Origin: Anaerolineaceae bacterium
Lineage (GTDB): Bacteria > Chloroflexota > Anaerolineae > Aggregatilineales > Phototrophicaceae
NCBI GenBank assembly: GCA_020634115.1
Contig: JACKCH010000011.1
Location: forward strand, 558,001 to 622,000
Direction: 5' to 3'
Length of the DNA stretch: 64,000 bases
The position numbers and the translations under genes were made by a program. Shown piece by piece: positions 34,134 through 43,594 of this stretch. Positions within the stretch are counted from its first letter, which is position 1. Each line of letters starts with the position of its first letter. Below the pieces are notes generated by a model, which saw only the letters and a list, made by a program, of their open reading frames with translations, searched no databases and was not told where the DNA came from.

Positions 34134-35759
34134 GTGCAAGATATTGAGAGCCTTCTTTACCAGAATCGTCTGCTCACAGAAGAAGTGAAGCGACGCATAG
34201 ACCAGCTTGCCGCCATCAACACGGTGGCGACCAGCGTGAGCCAGTCGCTTGACCTTGACCGTACTTTGAAAACCGCCCTGAAGACGGCGCTGGGTGTGGT
34301 GGGTGCCGATGCCGGCGGAATCAGCCTGATTGACTATGAAGCGGGAGAAGTGGTGTTACGCGCCCAACACGGTTGGGAACACGACTTCACCAACCCGCCG
34401 ATGCGTGTTCCGGTGAATCAGGGGATGTCCGGCCAGGTGATTACATCGGACGAGGTCGTACTGGATAATGACCTGGATGGGACAGAGCAGTTAGCTGTGC
34501 CACGCTTCCATGACGAGCATTTTCGTTCGATTGCGATGGCGCCGATGCACGCACGGGGCAAAATTATCGGCATCCTGAGTATCATGAGCAATAAGCCCAA
34601 CGCCTTCGATGATGAGATCATCACGGTTCTGAAGGCCATTGCGGATACGGTGGGGGTCGCGCTCGATAACGCCCGGTTGTATGAATCCACCGTTGAACAC
34701 GAAAAACGCCTGGACGCGGTGTTGCAATCTACAGCGGACGGCATCATCTCAACCGACCAGCACGGACGCATCCGCTTGATTAACCATGCCGCCGCCTCCA
34801 TGTTTGACGTGAGTTCCGCCCGGCTGATTGGCGCGCCGCTGCGTGAAGCCCCGATCCATCCCCGCGCTCGGGATTCGCTGCTGTTCGCGTTGTCGTCGGA
34901 TAAAAGCAGCAGCCGGGCCTTTAAGGTGACGATGGATAATGAGCGGGTCGTCGCGCTCAGTGTCTCCCCGGTGTATGTGGAAAGCCAGGTAGACCATGAC
35001 CGGCTCACCGATGGCTGGGTGATCGTGACACAAGACCTCACCTATATGCGTGAGGAAGAAATGGCGCGTACCGAGTTTATCCGCGCCGCCGCCCATGACA
35101 TGCGGAATCCGCTTGGCGTGACGATCAGTTCCCTGAACATCCTTCAGGAGATGGTCGGGAAGCCGGAAGAGGACGGGGATGGCTCGGCCTCAGAGGTTGT
35201 TCGACTGGCGCTCAGTGGCGTGAACCGGCTGCAAGACCTGATTAACGATGTGTTGAATCTGGAACAGATTGACAGCGGCTATGATGTGAATCTGGCCGAA
35301 GTGGATATCAAAGAACTCATCCGTGAAATAGGAGCGGAGGCGAAACCCCTGCTGCAAGAGCGTTCGCTCACGTTCAGCACCGATTTCCCGGATACGCCGC
35401 TCAATCCCCAGATGGATCGTAAGTGGGTGCGACGTGCGGTGGTGAATTACCTGGATAACGCCATTAAATACACGCAGCCTGGCGGTCATATTACCATGCG
35501 GGCATTTACGAACGACATGCACCTGCATATTGAAGTCGTGGATAACGGCCCCGGTATTTCGATGGAAGCGCAGGCGCATCTGTTCGAGCGTTTTTACCGC
35601 GTGGTCGGGACGGAGAAGATTCGCGGCACCGGGCTAGGACTGGCGATTGTCAAGTCGATTGCTGAGGCGCACGGCGGCAGTGTCTATGTCCGCAGCCAGA
35701 AAGGACAGGGGAGCACCTTCGGGATGACCCTGTTGATGAGCGGCACAGCAACCACCTAG
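34134..35759 (+). CDS. Soluble GAF-PAS sensor histidine kinase
   Basis: 541 residues from a GTG start. No TM helix. A short N-terminal helix is followed by a GAF domain (about 25-180), a PAS domain (about 190-300; STADGIISTDQHGRIRLIN), the HisKA box FIRAAAHDMRNPLG with the phosphoacceptor His, and a HATPase domain (N box NYLDNAIKYTQ, G1 VVDNGPGIS, G2 GTGLGLAIVKSI). It should sense a cytoplasmic ligand or redox/light cue through GAF/PAS. A stand-alone receiver gene follows 48 bp later and is the likely partner. Confidence 0.92.
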   Translation: MQDIESLLYQNRLLTEEVKRRIDQLAAINTVATSVSQSLDLDRTLKTALKTALGVVGADAGGISLIDYEAGEVVLRAQHGWEHDFTNPPMRVPVNQGMSGQVITSDEVVLDNDLDGTEQLAVPRFHDEHFRSIAMAPMHARGKIIGILSIMSNKPNAFDDEIITVLKAIADTVGVALDNARLYESTVEHEKRLDAVLQSTADGIISTDQHGRIRLINHAAASMFDVSSARLIGAPLREAPIHPRARDSLLFALSSDKSSSRAFKVTMDNERVVALSVSPVYVESQVDHDRLTDGWVIVTQDLTYMREEEMARTEFIRAAAHDMRNPLGVTISSLNILQEMVGKPEEDGDGSASEVVRLALSGVNRLQDLINDVLNLEQIDSGYDVNLAEVDIKELIREIGAEAKPLLQERSLTFSTDFPDTPLNPQMDRKWVRRAVVNYLDNAIKYTQPGGHITMRAFTNDMHLHIEVVDNGPGISMEAQAHLFERFYRVVGTEKIRGTGLGLAIVKSIAEAHGGSVYVRSQKGQGSTFGMTLLMSGTATT

Positions 35760-35807
35760 CATGAGCAAATCGCTACCGCATACCCGTTCCAGCAGCAAGG
35801 AGGGGCC

Positions 35808-36227
35808 ATGTCTACCTGGATCGTCGTAGAAGACGAACCCGATTTATACAAGGTAGTGTTAATCCTGTATAAGCTGATGGGGGTTCAATCGGCTGGATTC
35901 GCCAGTGGCGAAGAGACGGCCAGTTGGATTGCGGATGTGGATAATGGTCGTTACGAAGGAGAACTGCCCCGGCTGGCACTGGTGGATATCAGACTACCAG
36001 GGGAGATTGACGGCGTAGATGTGGGGGCGCGGCTGCGCGAAAGCCCTGCCCTGCGCAACATGGCAATTGTACTGATGACGGGGTTCTACATGACACCCGA
36101 ACAGGAACAGAGTGCCCTGGAACGGTCAGGGGCGGACATGCTGCTTCGTAAACCACTGCCCAACCCCATCACCTTCCAGGCACTATTGGACGAAAAACTT
36201 GGGCAGCGCCGCATGATTTATGGATAA
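35808..36227 (+). CDS. Single-domain response regulator
   Basis: 139 residues, AAGGAGG upstream. A receiver domain only: acidic residues VVEDEPDLYKV, phosphoacceptor Asp in LALVDIRLPG, Thr in LMTGF and Lys in LLRKPLP. No output domain follows. It is probably phosphorylated by the GAF-PAS kinase upstream and acts through protein-protein contacts or as a phosphate relay. Confidence 0.9.
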   Translation: MSTWIVVEDEPDLYKVVLILYKLMGVQSAGFASGEETASWIADVDNGRYEGELPRLALVDIRLPGEIDGVDVGARLRESPALRNMAIVLMTGFYMTPEQEQSALERSGADMLLRKPLPNPITFQALLDEKLGQRRMIYG

Positions 36228-36235
36228 ACGACTCG

Positions 36236-37771
36236 TTACTCGCTGTGATGAAGTAGGTAGAACAGAAACAGCATCACCCCCACACCCGCCAGCGCTGCCC
36301 CCCAAAGAGAGCGGGTGAGGGCGCCCGCCAATACCAGCCAGACGCCAAAGAAAATGACCGTAAATTCATAGCGCAGCGTGACCACCCGCAGACTCCCTCT
36401 AAGCAGCGTTACCCGGACATTTTCCAATGCCTCGCACAACGTCATGATGACCAGGGTTTCCACCGCCAGCATCCACCCGGCCACAAAGTCAAGTTGGGGT
36501 TGCAGCGCGAGTGCAATCACCATGCCAATACTCATTAAGGCCAGCGGTAACGTGGTTTGACTGATGAATAGCAGTACATGGTTCGCTGGAAGGAACTGGC
36601 GCAAAAACGGCTGGTTGAGCGGCTCACGAAAAAAGCGCGTTGCATCGCTGGGGCGGAAGACGGGCAGTTGCAGCACCAGAAAAACCAGCACCCATGTTTG
36701 CAGCGCCCGATACCCGCCGAAGGTAATGATGGCAATTATCATGGAAGGCAGCGCCATACCGGTGATGACCAGACGCAGCCCGGCCTGGGGCGATAGCCGT
36801 GCCAGTGACAGTGCCGCCCGACTTGACAGCGCCAGCGTCGGACTCGGCGTGGCGGGCAGACGCAGCCAGAGCCATTTTTTCCGGGTGAGCCGTGCCTGTT
36901 TGTAGATACGGGCGATGACATCCGCCGCGATCATCGGCCCAAGTGCGCCCATCCGTTGAATCCGGGCGTAAAGCTGGCTGTCGTCTATGACTTGCGCCAT
37001 CCGCACCTGATTCCCGGTGATGAACAGCGCCCCAAAAGTAATTACCAGCGTCGCTCCCAACAGCCCAAAGTCCGCCAGCCCGGTTGTCCCCGTGACCACA
37101 CCCACCCAGGCGTCGGCAGGCCACAAAAAGACACCGGGCAGCAGGCCGAACCCCACCAGCAGCAGCGGAAGCGCCAGCCAGCACGCCCGCCGTGCTAATG
37201 CGGATTGGCAGCTTTGCCGGTATATCCCAATCATCCAACTGAGCGCACCGCTCAGGTAAACCAGCAGGAACGTCAGGAAAAGGGCCATCAGCCCGGCAAT
37301 CCCCACATGAGCCGGTTGAACGTTCCAGGTGAAGAACATCACCGCCAGTGTCCCCAGGATAGCCAGCACGCCAGCAGGCAGAAACAACCGCCGGACAAAG
37401 CGCACCAGTGTGATCGCACCGCGCGAAATCGGGGCAGTCGCCACATAAGCCAGGTCAGGGGCAGTTAGTTTGAGGGGAGTATCCACCAGGACAGCCACCG
37501 TATAGCCAATCTGAAACAGGGCAATGACAAAGCGGAAGGTGGTGAGAAGCGGCAAGGCATCGTCCGGCGGGAACTGCTGACTGGCCTGATAGACCTGTTC
37601 GACCAGGAAAGCCCAGACCGCGAACACCCAGTACGCCCAGAACACCACCACATACACGCGGTACAAGCGTGAGGTATCTCTTTCCAGGCCCAGCAGACGC
37701 AGCCAATAGACGGCTTCATGCCGGATGCGTTTAATCTCCCATTTCGTCAGGAGGCGTATCGTCGGCATCAT
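36236..37771 (-). CDS. ABC-2-type exporter permease
   Basis: 511 residues with about twelve hydrophobic stretches and no ATPase motif. The N-terminus is MMPTIRLLTKWEIKRIRHEA. It resembles the putative ABC exporter permeases that pair with a small CcmA-like ATPase, as in EcsAB. Its start overlaps the ATPase gene by 41 bases. Substrate unknown. Third gene of a three-gene unit running leftward from 39249. Confidence 0.75.
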   Translation of the reverse strand: MMPTIRLLTKWEIKRIRHEAVYWLRLLGLERDTSRLYRVYVVVFWAYWVFAVWAFLVEQVYQASQQFPPDDALPLLTTFRFVIALFQIGYTVAVLVDTPLKLTAPDLAYVATAPISRGAITLVRFVRRLFLPAGVLAILGTLAVMFFTWNVQPAHVGIAGLMALFLTFLLVYLSGALSWMIGIYRQSCQSALARRACWLALPLLLVGFGLLPGVFLWPADAWVGVVTGTTGLADFGLLGATLVITFGALFITGNQVRMAQVIDDSQLYARIQRMGALGPMIAADVIARIYKQARLTRKKWLWLRLPATPSPTLALSSRAALSLARLSPQAGLRLVITGMALPSMIIAIITFGGYRALQTWVLVFLVLQLPVFRPSDATRFFREPLNQPFLRQFLPANHVLLFISQTTLPLALMSIGMVIALALQPQLDFVAGWMLAVETLVIMTLCEALENVRVTLLRGSLRVVTLRYEFTVIFFGVWLVLAGALTRSLWGAALAGVGVMLFLFYLLHHSE

Positions 37772-38438
37772 TCAACAGGCTCATTAAGTTCACACTGTCT
37801 GTCTGCTGTAGGGTTTCCACCTGCCCATTGTGGAGATGAAACAGGACATCCGGGCGGCCATGTTCGGGAATCGTGTGGCTGCTCAACAGGATACCGCTGT
37901 GATCGTCCGCACGGCGGCGCAATTGCTCCCAGAGGGTACGGGCGGCGAGGGCATCCAACGGGCCGAAAGGCTCATCCAGCAGAAGCAATGGCGGATTGAC
38001 CAGGAAGGCCATACACAGCGCGAGTTTGTAGCGCATCCCGCGCGAATACGTGAAGGGGAAGGCCTCCCGCTGCTCCCACAGATGGAACTGGCGCAGCAGA
38101 TTTTCCGTGTTAGCCTGCCACTGCGGGACATGGTGAAGCTGGGCGATATACTGAAGATGCTCCCAGCCGGTGAGTTCGTCATAAAAATCAGGGGTATCTG
38201 GGACAAAAATCACCTGCTGGCGAAATACCCTATCCTGGTTGCGACACGAAATCCCATTCACGGTCACTGTGCCATTATCCACCCGCGTCCACCCCGCCAA
38301 ACAGCGCAGCAGCGTGGACTTACCCGCCCCGTTCTGGCCGACCAGGAGGCCGATTTGATGTTGCGACAGTTGAAGGGAAACGTCTTTGAGAACAACTTGC
38401 GTACTGTACTGGTACGTCAGGTGGTCAACCAGCAGCAT
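37731..38438 (-). CDS. ABC transporter ATPase
   Basis: 235 residues. Walker A GQNGAGKST, a signature region FTYSRGMRYKLALCMAFL (variant SRGM in place of SGGQ, common in CcmA-type exporters), Walker B LLLLDEPFGPLDA and a switch His in LLSSHTIPE. It energises the overlapping permease. Coupled translation is likely from the overlap. Confidence 0.93.
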   Translation of the reverse strand: MLLVDHLTYQYSTQVVLKDVSLQLSQHQIGLLVGQNGAGKSTLLRCLAGWTRVDNGTVTVNGISCRNQDRVFRQQVIFVPDTPDFYDELTGWEHLQYIAQLHHVPQWQANTENLLRQFHLWEQREAFPFTYSRGMRYKLALCMAFLVNPPLLLLDEPFGPLDALAARTLWEQLRRRADDHSGILLSSHTIPEHGRPDVLFHLHNGQVETLQQTDSVNLMSLLNDADDTPPDEMGD

Positions 38439-38475
38439 AAGCCTGTCCGTTGGGTTGGGTGGATAATTGCGGCGC

Positions 38476-39249
38476 TTAGACCTGTTTTTCGGTCAGCGCT
38501 CGCTGTGGAAACACAAACCGATCCAGTGAGCGTGTGCCGCGTGTTAGCGCCGTCTGGTTCGCCCGCTCGAAATCGGCGTGCAGGTCACGCACCAGTTGGA
38601 TTTGTCCTAGCGATGGCTCAAGCATGTACATCACCAACGTGACAGCATGTTCGCCTAAGGCCAGTACCATCCACTGACCATTCCCCATGTCTTTTCGGGC
38701 GGCGCCTACTGCCGGACGTTTCTTGCTGTTCCAAAGCTGATGCAATACCGAACCAATTTTCGCCATGTCTGGCTGGTGCTTGCCGCCTAAGGCCAGGGGG
38801 GTTGGCACCTGATGCTGGAAAACCAGGTAAAATTGCAGCCGTGCCTCGAAATGGTCACGAAGGAAAGAGGTATGGCCGGGCGCCGCAGCCTGTTTCCATG
38901 CCTCATTTTGCGGGTTGCGCTCGATCAACCGTTGAATGATGGTGCGCTGTTCGCTGTAGCGGGCATAAATCGCGTTAAACTGGGCGCGGTTGAGCTTGCC
39001 TTTTGAGAATTCAGTCGCCACCTGTTCCATTTTTTGGCGAATCCGCTCCAGCGCCACCTGCGGGCTGTCCGACGATGGAGCAGAGGCAGTCTCCGGGGGC
39101 GATACCGGTTTTGCTTCCGGGGTTACGCGAGGTACTTCCATCGAATCTTCCGTCGTACGCGGACGGTCAGGACGCACCGGTGAGCGTAACTGACCGGGTG
39201 AGGGTGTATCAGACGGGGGAGATTTTTTATCCTTGTCGTCCACAACCAA
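38476..39249 (-). CDS. Protein with disordered Pro/Ser-rich N-terminus and SHOCT-like segment
   Basis: 257 residues from a TTG start; a GTG two codons later is an alternative, and neither has a strong ribosome site. Residues 1-65 are Pro/Ser/Asp-rich and probably disordered. Then comes a helical pair with EFSKGKLNRAQFNAIYARYS, which resembles short SHOCT-type oligomerisation modules, and a mixed C-terminal domain with NGQWMVLALGEHAVTLVMY. No catalytic motif seen. It is 37 bp upstream of the ABC ATPase on the same strand and may be an accessory factor of that exporter. Confidence 0.6.
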   Translation of the reverse strand: MVVDDKDKKSPPSDTPSPGQLRSPVRPDRPRTTEDSMEVPRVTPEAKPVSPPETASAPSSDSPQVALERIRQKMEQVATEFSKGKLNRAQFNAIYARYSEQRTIIQRLIERNPQNEAWKQAAAPGHTSFLRDHFEARLQFYLVFQHQVPTPLALGGKHQPDMAKIGSVLHQLWNSKKRPAVGAARKDMGNGQWMVLALGEHAVTLVMYMLEPSLGQIQLVRDLHADFERANQTALTRGTRSLDRFVFPQRALTEKQV

Positions 39250-39342
39250 GACTCGCTAAACTTCTGCAGGGATGGATGAGATATAGACTATCCTATCATA
39301 CAAACGCATTCCGGGAAAATGCACCTCACAGAGGGCACTCAC

Positions 39343-40047
39343 TCAGGCTGATTCAAAGAATCCGGCAATCCATTGGGTCATAACCTCTTCGTCCGTGGGG
39401 GAAGGCATCGTTTGTCTGGCCGCTGCAATCGGTTCTGCCCCGATGCGCACAATACGCGAATCCATCAAGGCTTCCACATACGACTTACTGAATTCGGGGT
39501 GCGCCTGGACCCCTAGGAGATGACTACCCACCGTGAACATGGCGACTGGGCAGTGGTCACTGCTGCCGATGAGTTCCGCGCCGGGGGGCAGCTTGCGTAC
39601 CTGATCCTGGTGCATAAATAGCAGGCGGTACGAATCCGTTTCCGGCTGCATCCAGGGGTAAGCCTGGTTCAGATGAACTTCTTTCACTCCCACACCCCAG
39701 CCATTCGGGGCTTTGGTGACACTGCCGCCCAGGGCATGAGCGATCATCTGATGACCGAAACAGATACCGACCAGTTTGTGCTGTTCCAGGTCAACCCGTC
39801 GCACAAAATCCACCAGATTATGAATCCAGGGGACATCGTCATAAACGGAATAGCGTGAACCGGTGGTGATATATCCATCACATTCGTCTACGCGCTGGGG
39901 GAGTTCGCCGTGACACACATCGTAAACCCGCAGCCTGACCTTCGGTGCGTAACGCTCAAAACGCGCCTGGAACGCCTCTGGGTAATCGGAAATGATGTAC
40001 TGGAACGATTCATCCACATGATCGCATTGCAGCAGGCCGATATTCAT
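39343..40047 (-). CDS. Class I glutamine amidotransferase-like protein
   Basis: 234 residues from the ATG at 40047 (GGGAG 7 nt upstream). The catalytic triad is visible: Cys in VGICFGHQMIAHALGG, His and Glu in QAHPEFSK. The layout matches stand-alone GMP-synthase-like amidotransferases of the YfeJ/gamma-glutamyl type. No synthase partner is adjacent, so it may hydrolyse gamma-glutamyl compounds or pair with a distant subunit. Confidence 0.9.
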   Translation of the reverse strand: MNIGLLQCDHVDESFQYIISDYPEAFQARFERYAPKVRLRVYDVCHGELPQRVDECDGYITTGSRYSVYDDVPWIHNLVDFVRRVDLEQHKLVGICFGHQMIAHALGGSVTKAPNGWGVGVKEVHLNQAYPWMQPETDSYRLLFMHQDQVRKLPPGAELIGSSDHCPVAMFTVGSHLLGVQAHPEFSKSYVEALMDSRIVRIGAEPIAAARQTMPSPTDEEVMTQWIAGFFESA

Positions 40048-40195
40048 GCTCAATCTCCCTCATTTGGCTTGTCTGAAGCCGTTGTGATTTTAAAAAATAA
40101 TCTGGAATCTATTTTCATCCCTCACGATGAATGTGAACTCTCACCTATCTTATCGTTCCGCGTGGTTCTGTAAAGGTCGGCAATAACCCAACCCC

Positions 40196-41896
40196 TCATA
40201 AGTCCACCTGGAAACCGTGTTCACCCAGGGCGTCACGCAGCGCGTCCCGCTGGTCGCCGCGCACAATCACGGCCATTGGCCCCAGGCGTGCGCCCAGATA
40301 ACGCCGGATACCGGGCGTATCCAGGATCTTATCCATCGTTTCCGGCGCGGTGGTGCGCAAAACCGCCAACTGCTCCAGCGAAACCACTGCGGACGGGCCG
40401 CCGCGCCAGTTCTCCAGCAGCCCGGCAATCGCCGGGGGAATCGGTTTATCCTCCAGTACCCGGCTCAGGAAATTAGCAATATGCCCGGTGTTGATGCCCT
40501 GTTCCGCCGCCCGCTGAATCCCCTCGCCATCCAGTTTATAAGGGTACGGGTCACTCGCTGCCCCCCACGACGTAAACCGCGCCACCTGGAAACGATCTAC
40601 CCGTGACGCCTTGCGCGATACCAGCAACGTCCCATCCGGCTGCACGATGATCTTATCGTCCTGTTCCGGCGGCTGCGGCCAGGGAATCTGCCCCAGGAAA
40701 GCGCGACCATAGGCCGTCAGGCGGGCAGCGTCCTCAGCGCGGTCTACCAGCCCGAGCCAATGCATCGGCCCGGTCACGTAGTATTCGAGCAGCGCCCCTT
40801 CGATGGCGTCCCAACTCTCAAACCCTTTCAGGTAGTCCCCGGCGTCGTTGCGGATATACCAGCTTTCATAGTCACCGCCGGGCCGCTGGAAATCCGGTTC
40901 GAGTATCTTGATGGCTTCGATGAAGTCATCCAGCGACCACCATTCCTGACGCGGGACCAGCGCCCCCATCAGCCCGAACACTGCATCACGCGGCGCGGCG
41001 GGATCGTAATCATCCAGTTCGCCGCCGGGTTCGGGATGCAAGCCGGGGATGTGCCACAAATCGCGGCACACATGGCTCTCGTGCCAGCGTTCTGCCAGTT
41101 CGCGCACCTGAACCGCACGCCCGGCAGAAAGCCAGCGGCGGGTTTCAGCGCGTTTGGTATACACCCGCCCGGTCTGAATCTCCACCAGGTCGGCGCTCAA
41201 CGCCAGCGCAAACAGGAAGGTCAGGCGATCATCTTCCGGCCCAAGCAGATAGGGTCGCAGCGCCGCCCGGTCATCTTCCGCCAGCGTTCCATCCGTCACG
41301 AAAGGACTATGAAGCTGCACAAAAGCCAGCAGTGTCGTCATATCGTCTACGGTAGAGGTAGACGCTGGTTGGGGTTGGATGTCGTCCAGGTCGGCCAGTG
41401 GCTCTATCGTAATCGGCTCATCCGGCCCAGTTTCTGGCGCTTCCAGGTTGGAATACCCGGTCTGGTGGATGGGCAGCACCCGCAGCATATCGTCCGGCAC
41501 GTAAATCACGACTCGCGGGGCAGCATCAGTATGCTCAAACCCCTGCGACACCAGACCGCGATAGAACAGGGCTTCGGCGATGCTCTGCGGGTTTTCGTGC
41601 GGTTTTTCCCGTTCGAGTTTGGCCGTCCCCATCTGCCGGATTTCCCCGAACAGCCGCCCGAATTTTGCCATCGGCATCTTGCCGCCTGCGCCGATGAGCA
41701 TTTGCAGCGCACCGCGCTGGGCATCATCCAGTGTATTCCACACTCGTTCGGCACGTTCGGCATCCAGCATGGCGTCGGTGAGCGCGGTAATCCGCTCGTC
41801 GTTATCCAACCCGGCCACATTCACATCCCAGAACTTCGCCAGGATGGGCAGCAGGCTACGATCAGTATCTTGCAAGGTGCGATTCACATTTCTCAT
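40196..41896 (-). CDS. Helicase-associated protein with XPB/Ssl2 N-terminal-like domain
   Basis: 566 residues. The N-terminal ~100 residues are helical and resemble a winged helix (WNTLDDAQRGALQMLIGAGG). The C-terminal third reads IIVQPDGTLLVSRKASRV and VLEDKPIPPAIAGLLENW, the pattern of the XPB/Ssl2 N-terminal domain (Helicase_C_3) found in actinobacterial and Chloroflexota proteins. There are no Walker A or DEAH motifs, so it is not itself a helicase. It may be a DNA-binding partner of an XPB-type helicase encoded elsewhere. Confidence 0.7.
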   Translation of the reverse strand: MRNVNRTLQDTDRSLLPILAKFWDVNVAGLDNDERITALTDAMLDAERAERVWNTLDDAQRGALQMLIGAGGKMPMAKFGRLFGEIRQMGTAKLEREKPHENPQSIAEALFYRGLVSQGFEHTDAAPRVVIYVPDDMLRVLPIHQTGYSNLEAPETGPDEPITIEPLADLDDIQPQPASTSTVDDMTTLLAFVQLHSPFVTDGTLAEDDRAALRPYLLGPEDDRLTFLFALALSADLVEIQTGRVYTKRAETRRWLSAGRAVQVRELAERWHESHVCRDLWHIPGLHPEPGGELDDYDPAAPRDAVFGLMGALVPRQEWWSLDDFIEAIKILEPDFQRPGGDYESWYIRNDAGDYLKGFESWDAIEGALLEYYVTGPMHWLGLVDRAEDAARLTAYGRAFLGQIPWPQPPEQDDKIIVQPDGTLLVSRKASRVDRFQVARFTSWGAASDPYPYKLDGEGIQRAAEQGINTGHIANFLSRVLEDKPIPPAIAGLLENWRGGPSAVVSLEQLAVLRTTAPETMDKILDTPGIRRYLGARLGPMAVIVRGDQRDALRDALGEHGFQVDL

Positions 41897-41946
41897 AGCT
41901 GTTTTCCCTGGCAGAACACCTTTTGGAGACGGTAGATAGAGTGATC

Positions 41947-41966
41947 GGGCGCACCGCCGTGTGCCC
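41947..41966. repeat. Short palindromic hairpin, REP-like (GGGCGCAC class)
   Basis: GGGCGCAC, loop CGCC, GTGTGCCC: 8 bp with one G-T pair. It lies in the gap between the rhomboid stop and the start of the helicase-associated gene. Confidence 0.55.
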
Positions 41967-42010
41967 CTGCAACATTTCCGATCAACGGTTTTCAGATACG
42001 AGAGTCTGGA

Positions 42011-42703
42011 CTAATCCGTGTAAATCTCTGTTTCCGGTGGTTTGCTGAACATGGTGTACACGAACAGCACAATAATCCCCGCCACGAAACCGCCAATATG
42101 GGCAAAGAAAGCCACTCCACCGCTGATGGCATCCGGGCTGAGGGTCGCAATACCGTTAAGCAGATTCAGCAGGAACCAGAACCCCAGGACAAGCAGAGCC
42201 GGGGCATTGAACGAACGTGGCAGCACGCGGAAGAAGATAATCACCACCCGCACCCGCGACCCCGGATACAGCACGAGGTAACTGCCTAACACGCCGGAAA
42301 TCGCGCCGCTGGCACCCACTAACGGTACACACAGGGTCGAGTTGACCAGTGACTCGCTGAAGGCCGCGATGACACCAAACAGGACGTACAGTCCCAGGAA
42401 CTTGCGCCCGCCCAGATAATCCTCGACATGACGACCAAAAATCCACAGGTACGCCATGTTCCCGATGAGATGTGACCAACTCGCGTGGAGAAACATACTC
42501 CGCAACAGATCGAGGCCGGTTTCTGGCGAGAGCAGGTTGCTCCCCAGTTCGCACGGCACAACCGCCAATTGACGGAATGCCAGCCCAAGCTGGTTACTGG
42601 GAATTGTCAGTTCCCACAAAAAGACCAGAATATTGACCAGAATCAGCCCATACGTGATATAGGCCGGTCTTTGCACACGCAGTAACGCTTTCACCGGCAG
42701 CAT
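42011..42703 (-). CDS. Rhomboid-family intramembrane serine protease
   Basis: 230 residues and six TM helices. The catalytic Ser is in GASGAISGVLG and the His in FFAHIGGFVAG. The HxxxN-type motif is seen in HLIGNMAYLWIFG. Both catalytic residues are intact, so it should cleave TM segments of membrane proteins. Given the many membrane-anchored surface proteins in the window, these are possible substrates, but this is inference. Confidence 0.95.
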   Translation of the reverse strand: MLPVKALLRVQRPAYITYGLILVNILVFLWELTIPSNQLGLAFRQLAVVPCELGSNLLSPETGLDLLRSMFLHASWSHLIGNMAYLWIFGRHVEDYLGGRKFLGLYVLFGVIAAFSESLVNSTLCVPLVGASGAISGVLGSYLVLYPGSRVRVVIIFFRVLPRSFNAPALLVLGFWFLLNLLNGIATLSPDAISGGVAFFAHIGGFVAGIIVLFVYTMFSKPPETEIYTD

Positions 42704-42851
42704 GACGTTTTACCTTTCAGAACATTGCTCCCAGTTTTCCTTATCTAATTGTAGTATATCCTGTCTGCACAGGCTATTTTTCGCGGAGATTTGCGGGGAT
42801 TTTGACGGTTTTAATTCCGGCGGACGCTGTCCCTGCGAATGCGGACGGTAG

Positions 42852-42871
42852 GGACGTGCCGTTGCACGTCC
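42852..42871. repeat. Short palindromic hairpin, REP-like
   Basis: GGACGTGC, loop CGTT, GCACGTCC: a perfect 8-bp stem preceded by GTAG. It sits between the receiver gene stop and the rhomboid start. Confidence 0.6.
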
Positions 42872-42939
42872 GCTGGCCGTCAACAACGCTGTTTTCAAGA
42901 GAGGAACGCTACCAGAGTGGCATGGGAGAATGGGGCGTC

Positions 42940-43350
42940 TTACGAATCGGCAGGCGGTTTGCGCCGCCCGGTACGCAGTACATCGTTGACTGTTTTCGTC
43001 AGGTTATGCGCGATATATGGTTTCGTGAGATACCGATCCGCCCCGGCCTCCAGGCCTTCCCGAATCTGATCCGGGTCCGCCAGCGCCGACAAAATCACCA
43101 CCGGTAGGTTGTCGAAAAATGTCTTGGCACGCATCTGCCGCAGCAATTCCATGCCGCTCACATCCGGCAGCATCAAGTCCAATAGAACCAAATCTGGCAA
43201 GGGTTTGGCTCGCAATATCCTGACCGCTTCTGCTACTGTCAGGGCGGGGATGGTATCTATCCCGACCCTTTCCAACAACACTTGCACCAGACTTTGCAAT
43301 TCCCGATCGTCATCTACAACCAGCACACGCTTTTTCTCAGATTCTGTCAC
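42940..43350 (-). CDS. Single-domain response regulator
   Basis: 136 residues from a GTG start with AAGG 6 nt upstream. Receiver domain only: LVVDDDREL, phosphoacceptor Asp in LVLLDLMLPD, Ser in ILSALADP and Lys in LTKPYIAHNL. A short basic tail follows (RTGRRKPPADS). No kinase is adjacent on the same strand. Its closest relatives are likely the receiver proteins of phosphorelays. Confidence 0.9.
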   Translation of the reverse strand: MTESEKKRVLVVDDDRELQSLVQVLLERVGIDTIPALTVAEAVRILRAKPLPDLVLLDLMLPDVSGMELLRQMRAKTFFDNLPVVILSALADPDQIREGLEAGADRYLTKPYIAHNLTKTVNDVLRTGRRKPPADS

Positions 43351-43594
43351 CTATACCTTGCCTCTGCTATCGCATGTAATCCAGACTAGTTTTAGCGTAA
43401 TCGTTTCTTAAACGCAATAGAACAGGATATTTTGCCTAACGGCACGCTCTGATATATGCTGGTAGAGTAGGATGTCATCGTGTTTAATTAGGGATAGAGG
43501 TTGCAGCGTTCGGAGAACGGTGTCACCACTACCTGAAAATTCGTCTTTTAATCAGACCGAAATGGACAACGGAATTGTGGGAAAGAATCGATTC

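Noticed and set aside
40760..41935. A 391-codon plus-strand frame opposite the XPB-like gene
   Set aside because: Antisense shadow with low-complexity His/Arg/Gln composition and no recognisable motif.
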